Shown here one piece after another: positions 15,379 to 22,650 of a DNA stretch of 23,050 nt. The stretch lies in contig JBMFVV010000018.1 in NCBI GenBank assembly GCA_049965815.1, positions 1 through 23,050 of the forward strand, read 5' to 3'. The translations under genes and the position numbers were made by a program. This DNA comes from GCA-001856825 sp049965815. GTDB lineage: Archaea > Thermoplasmatota > Thermoplasmata > Thermoplasmatales > GCA-001856825. Each line of letters opens with the position of its first letter. Within the stretch, counting starts at the first letter, position 1. The notes beneath the pieces are model-generated. The model made no database searches, had not been told where the DNA came from, and saw nothing but the letters and a program-made list of their open reading frames with translations.

Positions 15379-16443
15379 CTACCTCACCCCCCCAGGTCCA
15401 GTTGAAACTTCATGCATATCCTCCTGGAAAGTCACGTCCTTCCCCTTTATTCCGAAGAAGTGAGCAATTCTAGGCCTAAGTTTGATGTATGTTATCAGGA
15501 ATATAACCTGGAACACAGGTAGCGTTGCAGGTGCTACCGCGACGAGAGGTGAGAACGCAGTTGCTGCTATTGCAATGGCCGTTCCCTCATTTTTCCCTAT
15601 GCTGGGGAAAAGGCCAGCCATGCTGTCCCAGTAGTTGAATTTGAGACCTTTGAACAGAAAAGTGAGGAAGACCAGTGAGACAGTTCCAAACACTAACGCA
15701 GCATAAAATACCCCGATCACTGCGTGCAGATTGGTTATTATCATTTTGGATTCTCCGAAGAATATGATGAATATTATCATGAACATCCCTAGCATCGTGA
15801 CTGTTGGGAATATGGGTGAGATTTTCTTGAATCTTTCTTTTCCAAGGCGCCTGACAAGTACTTCATGAGTAGGTATACCGACCAACAGTGGCACAATTAT
15901 GATTTCAATGATCGTGATTACCAGTAACATGACTGAAACCTGAACGTGGTATGCAGCACCGTACAGACTTGCGAATATAGGTATGATAGGAATTGCGATT
16001 AGGAATGTTATTGTAACCATGGCAGTAGAAGCCTCAATGTTACCTCTCATTAACCCGACGTATCCAACGCTCATTGACGAACACGGAACAAGCCACGCAA
16101 GGAATATACCCAATCTTACGAGAGGGCTGGCAATGAATGCATCGCCCAACAAAATGGCCATAATTGGCCCCCATCCGAAGTTCATTAATAGGACTATCAC
16201 CAGAAGTTTCCAGTTCTTTAAGGCTGTCCCGAGTCCCCGGAAGTTCATCATGACCATCATTGGGAAAATCATAATTATTATTGCAACTAGTTCCAAATTC
16301 TTGATCAGATCCTTGTTTAGGGCTACCCACCTGAAATCGAAATAACCAGCAAGTAGACCTAACACAATGGCAATCACTACATATACAGCCAGGAATCGAT
16401 CAAGGTGATCCCTGACTACCATAAGCTTGTTAGTATTTGACAC
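15379..16443 (-). CDS. ACR3/SBF-superfamily permease (arsenite efflux or organic-anion symporter)
   Basis: A 354-residue integral membrane protein with about ten hydrophobic segments. It carries ACR3-like landmarks: a conserved Cys after Pro in the fourth segment (C121, LVPCSSMSVGY, compare the PCTAM motif of ACR3) and an acidic Gly motif in the ninth segment (KNEGTAIAIA, E286-G287). ACR3 proteins expel arsenite by proton antiport; the wider bile acid:sodium symporter superfamily moves organic anions. No ArsR or arsenate reductase gene is adjacent, so the substrate stays open. A GTG start at 16443 is supported by the TATA box TATAATTAAG 24-33 bases upstream; an ATG at 16422 is the alternative. 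It is the first gene of an operon with the stress protein. Confidence 0.72.
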   Translation of the reverse strand: MSNTNKLMVVRDHLDRFLAVYVVIAIVLGLLAGYFDFRWVALNKDLIKNLELVAIIIMIFPMMVMMNFRGLGTALKNWKLLVIVLLMNFGWGPIMAILLGDAFIASPLVRLGIFLAWLVPCSSMSVGYVGLMRGNIEASTAMVTITFLIAIPIIPIFASLYGAAYHVQVSVMLLVITIIEIIIVPLLVGIPTHEVLVRRLGKERFKKISPIFPTVTMLGMFMIIFIIFFGESKMIITNLHAVIGVFYAALVFGTVSLVFLTFLFKGLKFNYWDSMAGLFPSIGKNEGTAIAIAATAFSPLVAVAPATLPVFQVIFLITYIKLRPRIAHFFGIKGKDVTFQEDMHEVSTGPGGVR

Positions 16444-16466
16444 AACCAGATTAAAGTCACAAGATA

Positions 16467-16476
16467 CTTAATTATA
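16467..16476 (-). promoter_or_regulatory. TATA box of the permease-Usp operon
   Basis: TATAATTAAG on the minus strand, 24-33 bases before GTG 16443, with no Shine-Dalgarno site. It points to a leaderless GTG start. Confidence 0.55.
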
Positions 16477-17104
16477 GCAAGCAAAAATTGTAACAAAAAT
16501 CTTCGACTTCACAAATATTTGCGGGTAAGATCAACCTACGCTCGTAAATCGCCCTCCATAACAATCACAAACTATCTGGATAATTAGACCACCAAAGAGA
16601 TAACGATTTGTTTAATGGACTCAATTTGGTTTAATAATATTCAGTCTAAAATTCGATCATTCAGGGATAGAAGGTCGCAGAAGCAAAGAAAAACGCTATA
16701 TTTGAAAAAGTCCCTCTGTTCGATGAAGTGAAAGTTTTCAAATGATATATAGCTAGTGACACTAATAAGACAGATACTAACCTCTTTGCGTCCATCTGCA
16801 TCTAGGAGGCCAATTTCCTTGATCGGTTAACAATGACGAAATTCCTTATCCATCAATTATAAGAACTTTCTAACAGCGTGAGCCTTTACTCCTATGATAG
16901 TGGATGCTTTATTCCTTTTCCCCATCAAGAGTTCCATGCCTCAGAGTTCCTATCAAGGTACCGGGAATGAGTTCCTTTAGTCTCCCTCAGAATCAATTAC
17001 GAGATTATAATGAGGTAAAGACTACAGGTCACTTCGGTGCCAGTCAGAATCTTGAATAAATTACTGCGAGACGTATTGATTTTTAGGTTATCCTAACAGA
17101 TGAG
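16477..17104. other. Gene-poor gap with GAGTTCC repeats
   Basis: About 630 bases without a recognisable gene. GAGTTCC occurs three times in 47 bases (16929, 16944, 16969). The minus strand here has two short frames in different registers (about 16873-16980), such as KELIPGTLIGTLRHGTL and ASTIIGVKAHAVRKFL, which could be a decayed gene. TTAGG-ATAA-CCTAA just past the CGGC gene stop is a weak terminator. Confidence 0.35.
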
Positions 17105-17542
17105 CTAATCGTACGCTTTACGGGTTTCCTCGTCACACATGACAGCTTCAAGTCTCTTTGACCAATCCGGCCCATCCCATGTTCCAAGGGCTTTATGGGT
17201 CAGATAGTACTTCTGAGGAATTGGGTGAGTTCCAATAACCACCTTGAGTCCATATTTTTCCTCAATGAATGACTTAAAGTGATCCGTCCATTGACAGGGA
17301 GCGTATCCTACAAGAAAGCCTGTTGCAAGATGAATTACTTCTGCACCTCTCTTCTTCATCTCCTCTGGAGCATATTCTATGTTACCTCCAGGGCATCCAC
17401 CACATGTTGTATATCCAACAACTTCTGCATCTTCATCCTTGTACATTTCAAATGCGCCTTTCCTTTCTGCAAGTGCCCTGAAACATTTTCCGCCAGCGCA
17501 GTTCCTGTATCTGTCGCAGATTATGATTCCAATTTTGACCAT
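17105..17542 (-). CDS. CGGC-domain putative metal-binding protein
   Basis: A small cysteine-rich cytoplasmic protein, 145 residues from the ATG at 17542. It has C9, C15 and C20 in the N-terminal ICDRYRNCAGGKC region, the diagnostic CGGCPGG (C47, C50) near the middle and C83 in YAPCQW. CGGC-domain proteins are common in anaerobes and are thought to bind a metal or an Fe-S cluster; no reaction is established. The frame extends to 17581, but the TATA box TATTATAT region (17566-17573) would then overlap the coding sequence. From 17542 the spacing is 24-31 bases and the protein starts with the family's MVKIGIIIC strand. The gene is monocistronic. Confidence 0.8.
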   Translation of the reverse strand: MVKIGIIICDRYRNCAGGKCFRALAERKGAFEMYKDEDAEVVGYTTCGGCPGGNIEYAPEEMKKRGAEVIHLATGFLVGYAPCQWTDHFKSFIEEKYGLKVVIGTHPIPQKYYLTHKALGTWDGPDWSKRLEAVMCDEETRKAYD

Positions 17543-17565
17543 GGAATCCCTATATCCCTCCATCG

Positions 17566-17573
17566 TATTATAT
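17566..17573 (-). promoter_or_regulatory. TATA box of the CGGC gene
   Basis: ATATAATA on the minus strand, 24-31 bases before ATG 17542. A GGAGGG also lies in the short interval, so either leaderless or Shine-Dalgarno initiation would use the same ATG. Confidence 0.55.
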
Positions 17574-17696
17574 GATTGCACCGGTTTCTGTTTGACTGCT
17601 GTGTAATGTGGACTGTATTAGTCAGATCTGTGCAGGTATTCCTATTCATGCTAATCGAGAATTTCTTTCTTATATCATTCAACTAGTTTGAACATT

Positions 17697-18641
17697 TTAA
17701 TGAGAATGTGGCCTCAGATAGAATTTAACTCCCTGATATTCTACTTCCTTTAGTTGCTTTCCTGCAATCAGTTCCTCTATTGTTTCCCATCCGCAATTAG
17801 CCTTGGAAAGCATTTCCCTGATTGCCTCTTCTCTCATCGGATGCACTGAAACTACTCTAAGGATATCATCAGCAACATTTCCTGTATAGGCGAAGAGATT
17901 ACCTTCGTAGCCAGTAAGCAGCTCTACACTTTTGAGTTTTTTACTGAAAATCTGGTACGCTTCGTTAACTTTCTCTTCGCCAGGTGCCTTAACCCATCCA
18001 ACCGCAGGCGGTCTCGTAGGTATTGATATATATGCAATATCAGGATCAAGTTCCGTAAGGAAATCTGATGTTTGTTTCAGAGTTTCTTCCTTGTCATTAA
18101 TACCAGATACAAGCATGGTTTCAGTCGCTAAAAACCCATTAAACTCTGAGGCGAAGTCCCTGATGCCTTCCAGGATCTTCTTAAGTGTAAGTTTAGGAGA
18201 AGGCCTATTAATTCTTCTCCAAACTTCGGGATCTACCGTATCTACCTTGACAGAAACCCAGTCGGCTTGCATAAGGTCCTTTCTCACTGCCGTATCCCAC
18301 AAAAGGGAAGAGTTGGTTATGACAGCTATCTTTGGTCCAATGTTTCTCAAAAGTTTAATCTCTTCTCCCAATTGAGAATCTAGCGTAGGTTCTCCATCTG
18401 GAACGAATGTCAGGTAATCGATCTTGGAACCGGACGAAATCGCAGCGTTGATCCGTTTCTCTACTTCCTGTGCGATTGAATTTGGGTCAAAAAACATAGA
18501 CCTTTCAGCGGTAATGGTGTCTGTTATACCTATCTGGCAGTATATGCAAGAATAGCTGCAAGATTTAGGCGGTATGTTATTGACACCTAGGCTCATCCCG
18601 AGTCTCCTAGATGGTACGGGACCAAAAGCTATAGAAACCAT
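17697..18641 (-). CDS. Radical SAM protein, COG0731 type
   Basis: A 314-residue radical SAM enzyme of the widely distributed archaeal family that opens with FGPVPSRRLGMSLGVN. The SAM-cluster motif is C28-x3-C32-x2-C35 (CSYSCIYC). The GEP-containing strand is TFVPDGEPTLD near 82-92; AVITNSSLL and VSVKVDT are further barrel strands. The C-terminal 80 residues form a small helical region (HPMREEAIREML, WETIEELI) like the winged-helix tail seen in this family. The physiological substrate is not established. It lies downstream of the Usp/DUF134 locus on the same strand, with a 178-base gap and no strong promoter, so it may be transcribed separately at a low level. Confidence 0.85.
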   Translation of the reverse strand: MVSIAFGPVPSRRLGMSLGVNNIPPKSCSYSCIYCQIGITDTITAERSMFFDPNSIAQEVEKRINAAISSGSKIDYLTFVPDGEPTLDSQLGEEIKLLRNIGPKIAVITNSSLLWDTAVRKDLMQADWVSVKVDTVDPEVWRRINRPSPKLTLKKILEGIRDFASEFNGFLATETMLVSGINDKEETLKQTSDFLTELDPDIAYISIPTRPPAVGWVKAPGEEKVNEAYQIFSKKLKSVELLTGYEGNLFAYTGNVADDILRVVSVHPMREEAIREMLSKANCGWETIEELIAGKQLKEVEYQGVKFYLRPHSH

Positions 18642-18819
18642 ACGCTCAGCAACCTGTTCTACATCATCTTAGAATAGATTAATCTTGGTCCTGATAAAAT
18701 TCCATATATTGCATCCGTAAATGTGGCATGACCTATTTCTCCAGATATACCAGGCGTTGCATATCAACTCCTTTCAACATTGATCGCATTGAACCGCGGA
18801 AGAAACGTAAGTGGGGAAG

Positions 18820-19230
18820 TCAGTTAAGTATTGTTACTGGAATCCCTGATTTAGATATAGTCTTGATTGCAACCCTCTTTGTAATCGGGTGACCGTCTTT
18901 CCAGCGACTCCAGCGTTCTATGACCATTGCATCTACATTCTCTCTCTTAGAAAGTTCCATCAGTTCCCTGTCTGGATCATTCTCTATGATTTCAACCCTG
19001 AATTTTGCTGCAATTGATGTGTTGGAAGAAAAAACCTCCCTGATCTTTTCTTCGATCTTTCTCTTAGAGGACTCTCTTTTCTGCTGGTCGGGTATCCAGA
19101 AATGAGAGTAATTGACGGGCATCAAAAAAACCAAGTCAAATCTCTCCGCTTCTGGAAATAGGTATGCTACTTCCCTTACCGCGCGCTCCAAACACTCAGG
19201 AGAATCGATCGCAACCATTACATCTTTCAT
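18820..19230 (-). CDS. UspA-like protein lacking the ATP-binding motif
   Basis: 136 residues from the ATG at 19230. The Usp fold is visible in the first strand (KDVMVAIDSPE), FDLVFLMPV, the NVDAMVIERWSRW segment and the last strand GIPVTILN. The G-x2-G-x9-G-(S/T) nucleotide loop expected after VIE is replaced by RWSRWKDGHPITKR, so this is a non-ATP-binding or strongly diverged member. The frame is open to 19248, but a GGAGG lies seven bases before the second Met (19230), which decides the start. It follows the DUF134 gene closely, with a 12-base gap to the longer frame, and is probably the last gene of that operon. Confidence 0.7.
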   Translation of the reverse strand: MKDVMVAIDSPECLERAVREVAYLFPEAERFDLVFLMPVNYSHFWIPDQQKRESSKRKIEEKIREVFSSNTSIAAKFRVEIIENDPDRELMELSKRENVDAMVIERWSRWKDGHPITKRVAIKTISKSGIPVTILN

Positions 19231-19260
19231 ATCCAGTCCTCCATACATACAGACGGAGTC

Positions 19261-19533
19261 TCATTGCTTCGTGGTCTTGTATGAACCTCCATATATCCTT
19301 ATCGCCTTTCCACCGACAATAGCATCAGCGACCTTCCTTCTTGCACCTGTAACTAGCCGGTGAAATGTTGCCTGAGAAATTCCCATCATTAAGGCTGCAT
19401 CCCTCTGGTCCATCTGCATTAAGTCCTTGAGCCTAAGAGCCTCATACTCCTCCACTGTCAAGACTACCTCACCTACTTGAGCAGCACCTAAGGGTGTGGG
19501 AAGGAAATGGTCCGTGAGGGGCAACCTACTCAC
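19261..19533 (-). CDS. DUF134-family helix-turn-helix protein, apparent frameshift at the N-terminus
   Basis: A DUF134 (UPF0251) small putative regulator. Family motifs are VEEYEALRLKDL (28-38), the helix-turn-helix QRDAALMMGISQATFHRL (43-60) and ARRKVADAIVGGKAIRI(Y)GG (64-83). The first start codon in frame is the GTG at 19533, but the family's basic N-terminus (PRPRRFRRV) is encoded in the same frame just upstream, with no start codon before the TAA. A GTG at 19570 overlaps the previous stop as GTGA, in the wrong frame by one base. Removing one A from the AAA at 19560-19562 would join GTG 19570 to the conserved sequence. DUF134 genes commonly sit with MinD-ferredoxin and NifX-type genes, as here. 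Confidence 0.8.
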   Translation of the reverse strand: MSRLPLTDHFLPTPLGAAQVGEVVLTVEEYEALRLKDLMQMDQRDAALMMGISQATFHRLVTGARRKVADAIVGGKAIRIYGGSYKTTKQ

Positions 19534-19566
19534 TCTCCTGAATCTTCTTGGTCTAGGCGTTTCTTA

Positions 19567-19878
19567 TCACTTTAGTTCTTTGATCCTGTTCTCTATTGCT
19601 TGCTTTTGGGCTTCCAGATCCTTCAGTTCTTCTTCCAATATCTTCTTCTGGTCTTCATTGGTAAGAGCTGCAGCGTTGTTTGCCGGGATTGAGTATCGGT
19701 TATTTAAGTAGGGGTCATAATTCCTCAATCCCCAGTAGTAACCATTTCCTCTCCCAAGTCCACGTCTAGGTACCGCATTGTTCATAAAACCCGGCACGGA
19801 ATACCCTCCACAAAATCCAGCACGTCTTCCACTTCTTGGACCATATCCAAGGGGCCCTGTTCCATCACCATAAGGCAT
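19567..19878 (-). CDS. DUF5320-family protein
   Basis: 103 residues from the ATG at 19878. It has the typical N-terminus (MPYGDGTGPLGYGPRSGRRAG, with C23), a Gly/Arg/Tyr-rich middle and a C-terminal coiled coil (about 74-103, EDQKKILEEELKDLEAQ). Function is unknown; the family travels with NifX-like and MinD-ferredoxin genes and may bind metal or nucleic acid. The frame extends to 19944, but the added codons run through the 22-bp palindrome and TATA box, while ATG 19878 gives the family N-terminus and has GGTG in its leader. It is the first gene after the internal promoter, followed directly by DUF134 (GTGA overlap). Confidence 0.8.
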   Translation of the reverse strand: MPYGDGTGPLGYGPRSGRRAGFCGGYSVPGFMNNAVPRRGLGRGNGYYWGLRNYDPYLNNRYSIPANNAAALTNEDQKKILEEELKDLEAQKQAIENRIKELK

Positions 19879-19891
19879 TTTTTCACCTCTC

Positions 19892-19913
19892 GTTATGAAT
19901 ATATATTCATAAC
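19892..19913 (-). promoter_or_regulatory. 22-bp perfect palindrome over the DUF5320 promoter
   Basis: GTTATGAATAT followed by its exact reverse complement, with the TATA core (ATATATA) at its centre, 14-35 bases before ATG 19878. It is an excellent repressor operator. DUF134 or another dimeric regulator of this locus is the natural candidate (inference). Confidence 0.65.
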
Positions 19914-19940
19914 CAATACTTAAACATTCCCCACTTACCT

Positions 19941-20822
19941 TCACGTTACTATACTATCAACGAATGATGAAACCTCTCGAATTGCCTTTGAAGCTGGAGA
20001 ATCTGGACGATACTCGACCAGAGGCATCCTTCTTGCCATTGACTCTGCGACAGCCCTGTCGTAGGGAATACTTCCAACGACCTCCAGATCGTTTTCCGAG
20101 ACAAAATTCTTCAATTCACTGAATTCTGGATTCAGATTATACTTGTTGACAACAACGTAGGACCTTATCCTAAAATGTTGTGCGAGGTAATGGACGCGTT
20201 TCAAGTCACTCAGACTCGATTTTGTGGGTTCAACAACAAGTAGTGCGTGAGTCGCACCACTCATTGAAGCAATGACCTGACATCCTATCCCTGCGGCAGA
20301 ATCAATTATGATGTTCTTTATCAGGCCTTCCTTAACCCACTCCCTTGCAATGTTCTTTTCGCTTGTAACAAGCTTGCCGCTGTTAGGCTGTCCAACATCA
20401 AGTTCTGAACTCACGAATGGACCGTACTTTGTCTTTCCTACTCTTATCCAACCAGATAGGTCATTCTTCTCCATTGATATGGCTTTGCTAGGACAAATTA
20501 CCTTGCATGCGCCGCAACCCTCGCATACATAGCTCATTATCGAGGGAGCACCATCCTTCTCTTCGATCGCCTCATATGTACAAACCTCGCTGCAGAGCAT
20601 GCAGTTTGAGCATTCAGAATAATTTATTACGGCTACGATCTTTTCTCTGTATTCTGTCACCTTCTCCCACCTATTGACATTAAAGATAATGTGAAGATTT
20701 GGGGCTTCTGCATCTCCGTCCACTATTCCTATATTCCTGTTTTGCAGCAATACCGAGATTGAAGATGTGAGAGTACTTTTGCCCACACCACCTTTTCCAC
20801 TAGCCACTACTATTTCTGCCAT
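19941..20822 (-). CDS. MinD-superfamily P-loop ATPase with inserted ferredoxin domain
   Basis: A 293-residue protein. It has the deviant Walker A GKGGVGKST (9-17), the switch DGDAEAPN (35-42), and an inserted 2[4Fe-4S] ferredoxin with C71-x2-C-x2-C-x3-C81 and C100-x2-C-x2-C-x3-C110 followed by Pro. The ATPase fold resumes with IIIDSAAGIGC, ALLVVEPTKSSL and YVVVNKYNLN. Proteins of this class are Mrp/MinD relatives believed to couple ATP hydrolysis to Fe-S or metal-cofactor transfer or to electron transfer; the exact role is unproven. It overlaps the paralog upstream by 13 bases. The two probably form a heterodimer. The internal promoter for DUF5320 follows its stop. Confidence 0.87.
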   Translation of the reverse strand: MAEIVVASGKGGVGKSTLTSSISVLLQNRNIGIVDGDAEAPNLHIIFNVNRWEKVTEYREKIVAVINYSECSNCMLCSEVCTYEAIEEKDGAPSIMSYVCEGCGACKVICPSKAISMEKNDLSGWIRVGKTKYGPFVSSELDVGQPNSGKLVTSEKNIAREWVKEGLIKNIIIDSAAGIGCQVIASMSGATHALLVVEPTKSSLSDLKRVHYLAQHFRIRSYVVVNKYNLNPEFSELKNFVSENDLEVVGSIPYDRAVAESMARRMPLVEYRPDSPASKAIREVSSFVDSIVT

Positions 20823-21664
20823 ATCAGATCACATAATTTCTCTGAAATTCTATTGATCTCTCGTGAAGCTAAACTCTCGGGATACATATCTACTACTGGT
20901 TTTCCTTTGACATAGCTATCAACGATCTCATCACTCATGGGAATTCTCCCAATAATTTCAACATCATCAATCTGCGGAGGGTCATCAACAAGGTCTGCTC
21001 TGTTTACAACCACGTAACTTTTGATACCTTCTTTCTTGAGTAGATTTGTTATCATTTTCAGATCGTGGATTCCAAGAGGCGTCGGTTCCGTCACCACAAC
21101 TGCAAGTTTTGATCCCGACAGGGAAGCGGCTACGTGATTTCCTGTTCCGGCTGAAGTATCGAATATCTTCAGGTCAGAATTCACCTTATCAGACCTCTTC
21201 CTCGTTGATAAGACAAGGGGATACGATCTCTCCTCCCCCTCATTGAGGACTCCAGTGACCAAGGTAAGGTTTTCATTGACTGCGCTTACGAAAGTGCTAC
21301 CTATGGTTTTTGTATCATCCTTGATCGCGTCGGCAGGGCATATCAACTGGCAAGTTTTGCATCCCGAGCATAGTGAAGGCATCAGGAAGGGATAACCCTC
21401 CTTGAACATCACAATTGCACTTTCTGAACAGTTTTCCTTACACAGATGGCATTTTGTGCACTTCGAGTAATCGAATTTTGGTCTGAAAATTATACTAGGC
21501 TCTTCGCCCGAGAGCTCCGTGGACATCAGGATGTGGTCATTTGGGCATTCAACGTCTGCATCTACCAGCACTACCTTTTTGCGTCTTGCAATGATTGCCG
21601 CAATATTAATTGCAACGGTGCTTTTACCCGTTCCTCCCTTGCCACCAGTAACAGAAATCTTCAT
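20810..21664 (-). CDS. MinD-superfamily P-loop ATPase with inserted ferredoxin domain (paralog)
   Basis: A 284-residue protein. It has Walker A GGKGGTGKST (7-16), DADVECPND (35-43) and a ferredoxin insert with C69-x2-C-x2-C-x3-C79 and C99-x2-C-x2-C-x3-C109 followed by Pro. IFDTSAGTGNH, AVVVTEPTPLGIHDL and SYVVVNRADL complete the ATPase. It has the same domain plan as the downstream protein, with clear divergence in the linker. The ATG overlaps the NifX-like stop as ATGA (21661-21664), so translation is coupled. With the second ATPase it forms the core of the Fe-S/metal-cofactor locus. Confidence 0.87.
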   Translation of the reverse strand: MKISVTGGKGGTGKSTVAINIAAIIARRKKVVLVDADVECPNDHILMSTELSGEEPSIIFRPKFDYSKCTKCHLCKENCSESAIVMFKEGYPFLMPSLCSGCKTCQLICPADAIKDDTKTIGSTFVSAVNENLTLVTGVLNEGEERSYPLVLSTRKRSDKVNSDLKIFDTSAGTGNHVAASLSGSKLAVVVTEPTPLGIHDLKMITNLLKKEGIKSYVVVNRADLVDDPPQIDDVEIIGRIPMSDEIVDSYVKGKPVVDMYPESLASREINRISEKLCDLIWQK

Positions 21665-22080
21665 TTAAACGAATCACCGGGTCTATTGCCGTAACCTCTC
21701 CCCCTACCATGCCCTCTTTCTGGTCCACGACCGGAACCAGAAGATGGTTGAAGTCTTCCTTGCATATATTCCTCTAATGCCTTCTGAACAGTAACTCCTG
21801 GACACTCCAGGACTTCAAGTTTCGCCATTGAGAGTACCTGAAATGCATTAGGGCCCACGGCCCCTGCAATCACTACGTTACATCCCGCATCGGCTACTGC
21901 CTGGGCAGCTTGCATTCCCGCCCCGCTTCCTGCAGAAAAACCAGGGTTTTGGATTACCCTCGGGTTCTTTATCTCTCCTCCTTCAACGTCTACAATTGTA
22001 TAAGAGGGACAACGTCCAAAATTTGAACTCACTAAATCCTGCAGTCCGCCTTGGTTAGAAGTGGCTAAGCATATTCTCAC
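21661..22080 (-). CDS. NifX/NifB-type cofactor-binding domain protein with Gly/Arg-rich tail
   Basis: A 139-residue protein. The cofactor-binding domain spans about 1-108: first strand MRICLATSN, SSNFGRCPSYTIVDVE, GGMQ-like AGMQAAQAVADAG, VVIAGAVGPNAFQVL and the last strand AKLEVLECPG. A tail of about 27 residues rich in Gly, Arg and His (GRGPERGHGRGRGYGNRPGD) follows, a feature known in some relatives and possibly metal-binding. Cysteines in FGRC and LECPG may take part. The GTG start has TATA-like TTTATAA 33-39 bases upstream. It is the first gene of the operon with the two MinD-ferredoxin ATPases. It probably holds an Fe-S or metal precursor for them (inference). Confidence 0.83.
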   Translation of the reverse strand: MRICLATSNQGGLQDLVSSNFGRCPSYTIVDVEGGEIKNPRVIQNPGFSAGSGAGMQAAQAVADAGCNVVIAGAVGPNAFQVLSMAKLEVLECPGVTVQKALEEYMQGRLQPSSGSGRGPERGHGRGRGYGNRPGDSFK

Positions 22081-22112
22081 AATAAGTCACGAATCAAGGT
22101 AGTCATGAAAAT

Positions 22113-22119
22113 TATAAAA
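22113..22119 (-). promoter_or_regulatory. TATA box of the NifX-MinD operon
   Basis: TTTATAA on the minus strand, 33-39 bases before GTG 22080, leaving a leader of a few bases. Confidence 0.5.
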
Positions 22120-22260
22120 GTGTTGAGTAAATTTAATTGTTAGTATAATTCTTTAGTAGTCGGTTAAATCGCTTCAACTCAAATACGCAATTTAGATCAT
22201 CATCCACACTATTGCAATCTTAGATATTGTATAGGAGCGTCGTTCACTACAGTTTCAGTT

Positions 22261-22572
22261 CTAATGGGAGCTATTATCTAAATTGAGCATCTTCCGTGCC
22301 TCATCGCTGATCATGTCTGGAGTCCACGATGGATCCCACACTAGTTCAATGTCACACTTAGAAACTCCATCCATTTCCTCTACCTTTTTTTGTGCATCGA
22401 AAAGTATCCAGTCTGCAAGAGGACAGCTCGGTGCGGTCATAGTCATCTTGATCGTTACAGAATCATCGTCGATTTTCAGATCGTATACTAATCCTAAGTC
22501 AACTATATCTATTCCAATTTCGGGGTCGTTTACAGTTTTGAGTACTTTGATCACGTCTTCTTTTGCAACCAT
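22261..22572 (-). CDS. DUF59/MIP18-family (SufT/PaaD-like) Fe-S assembly protein
   Basis: 103 residues from the ATG at 22572, a normal length for a stand-alone DUF59 domain. Motifs: NDPEIGIDIVDLGLVYDL (15-32), TMTAPSCPLAD with the reactive C50 (44-54), VSKCDIELVWDPSWTPDMIS (70-89), the usual VWDPPW-type segment, and a C-terminal helix. Family members help insert or deliver Fe-S clusters, often with Mrp/ApbC-type ATPases, which fits the MinD-ferredoxin genes downstream. The frame extends to a TTG at 22650, but those 26 codons do not resemble the family, and ATG 22572 follows the A-rich GAAAAGATAT (22600-22609) at promoter-like distance. It has its own promoter, 180 bases before the NifX gene. 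Confidence 0.85.
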   Translation of the reverse strand: MVAKEDVIKVLKTVNDPEIGIDIVDLGLVYDLKIDDDSVTIKMTMTAPSCPLADWILFDAQKKVEEMDGVSKCDIELVWDPSWTPDMISDEARKMLNLDNSSH

Positions 22573-22650
22573 TCCTAATGGATATCGATTGGTGGCACAT
22601 ATCTTTTCTGAATAAAAGTTGTATTTGGGTACTTTCGCTTGTGATATCAA

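Noticed and set aside
15983..16345. 120-codon plus-strand frame opposite the permease gene
   Set aside because: It is a mirror of the hydrophobic permease codons with no independent support.
16857..16937. 26-codon minus-strand frame MELLMGKRNKASTIIGVK and on
   Set aside because: It is too short and isolated. It may be part of a decayed gene, noted with the gap only.
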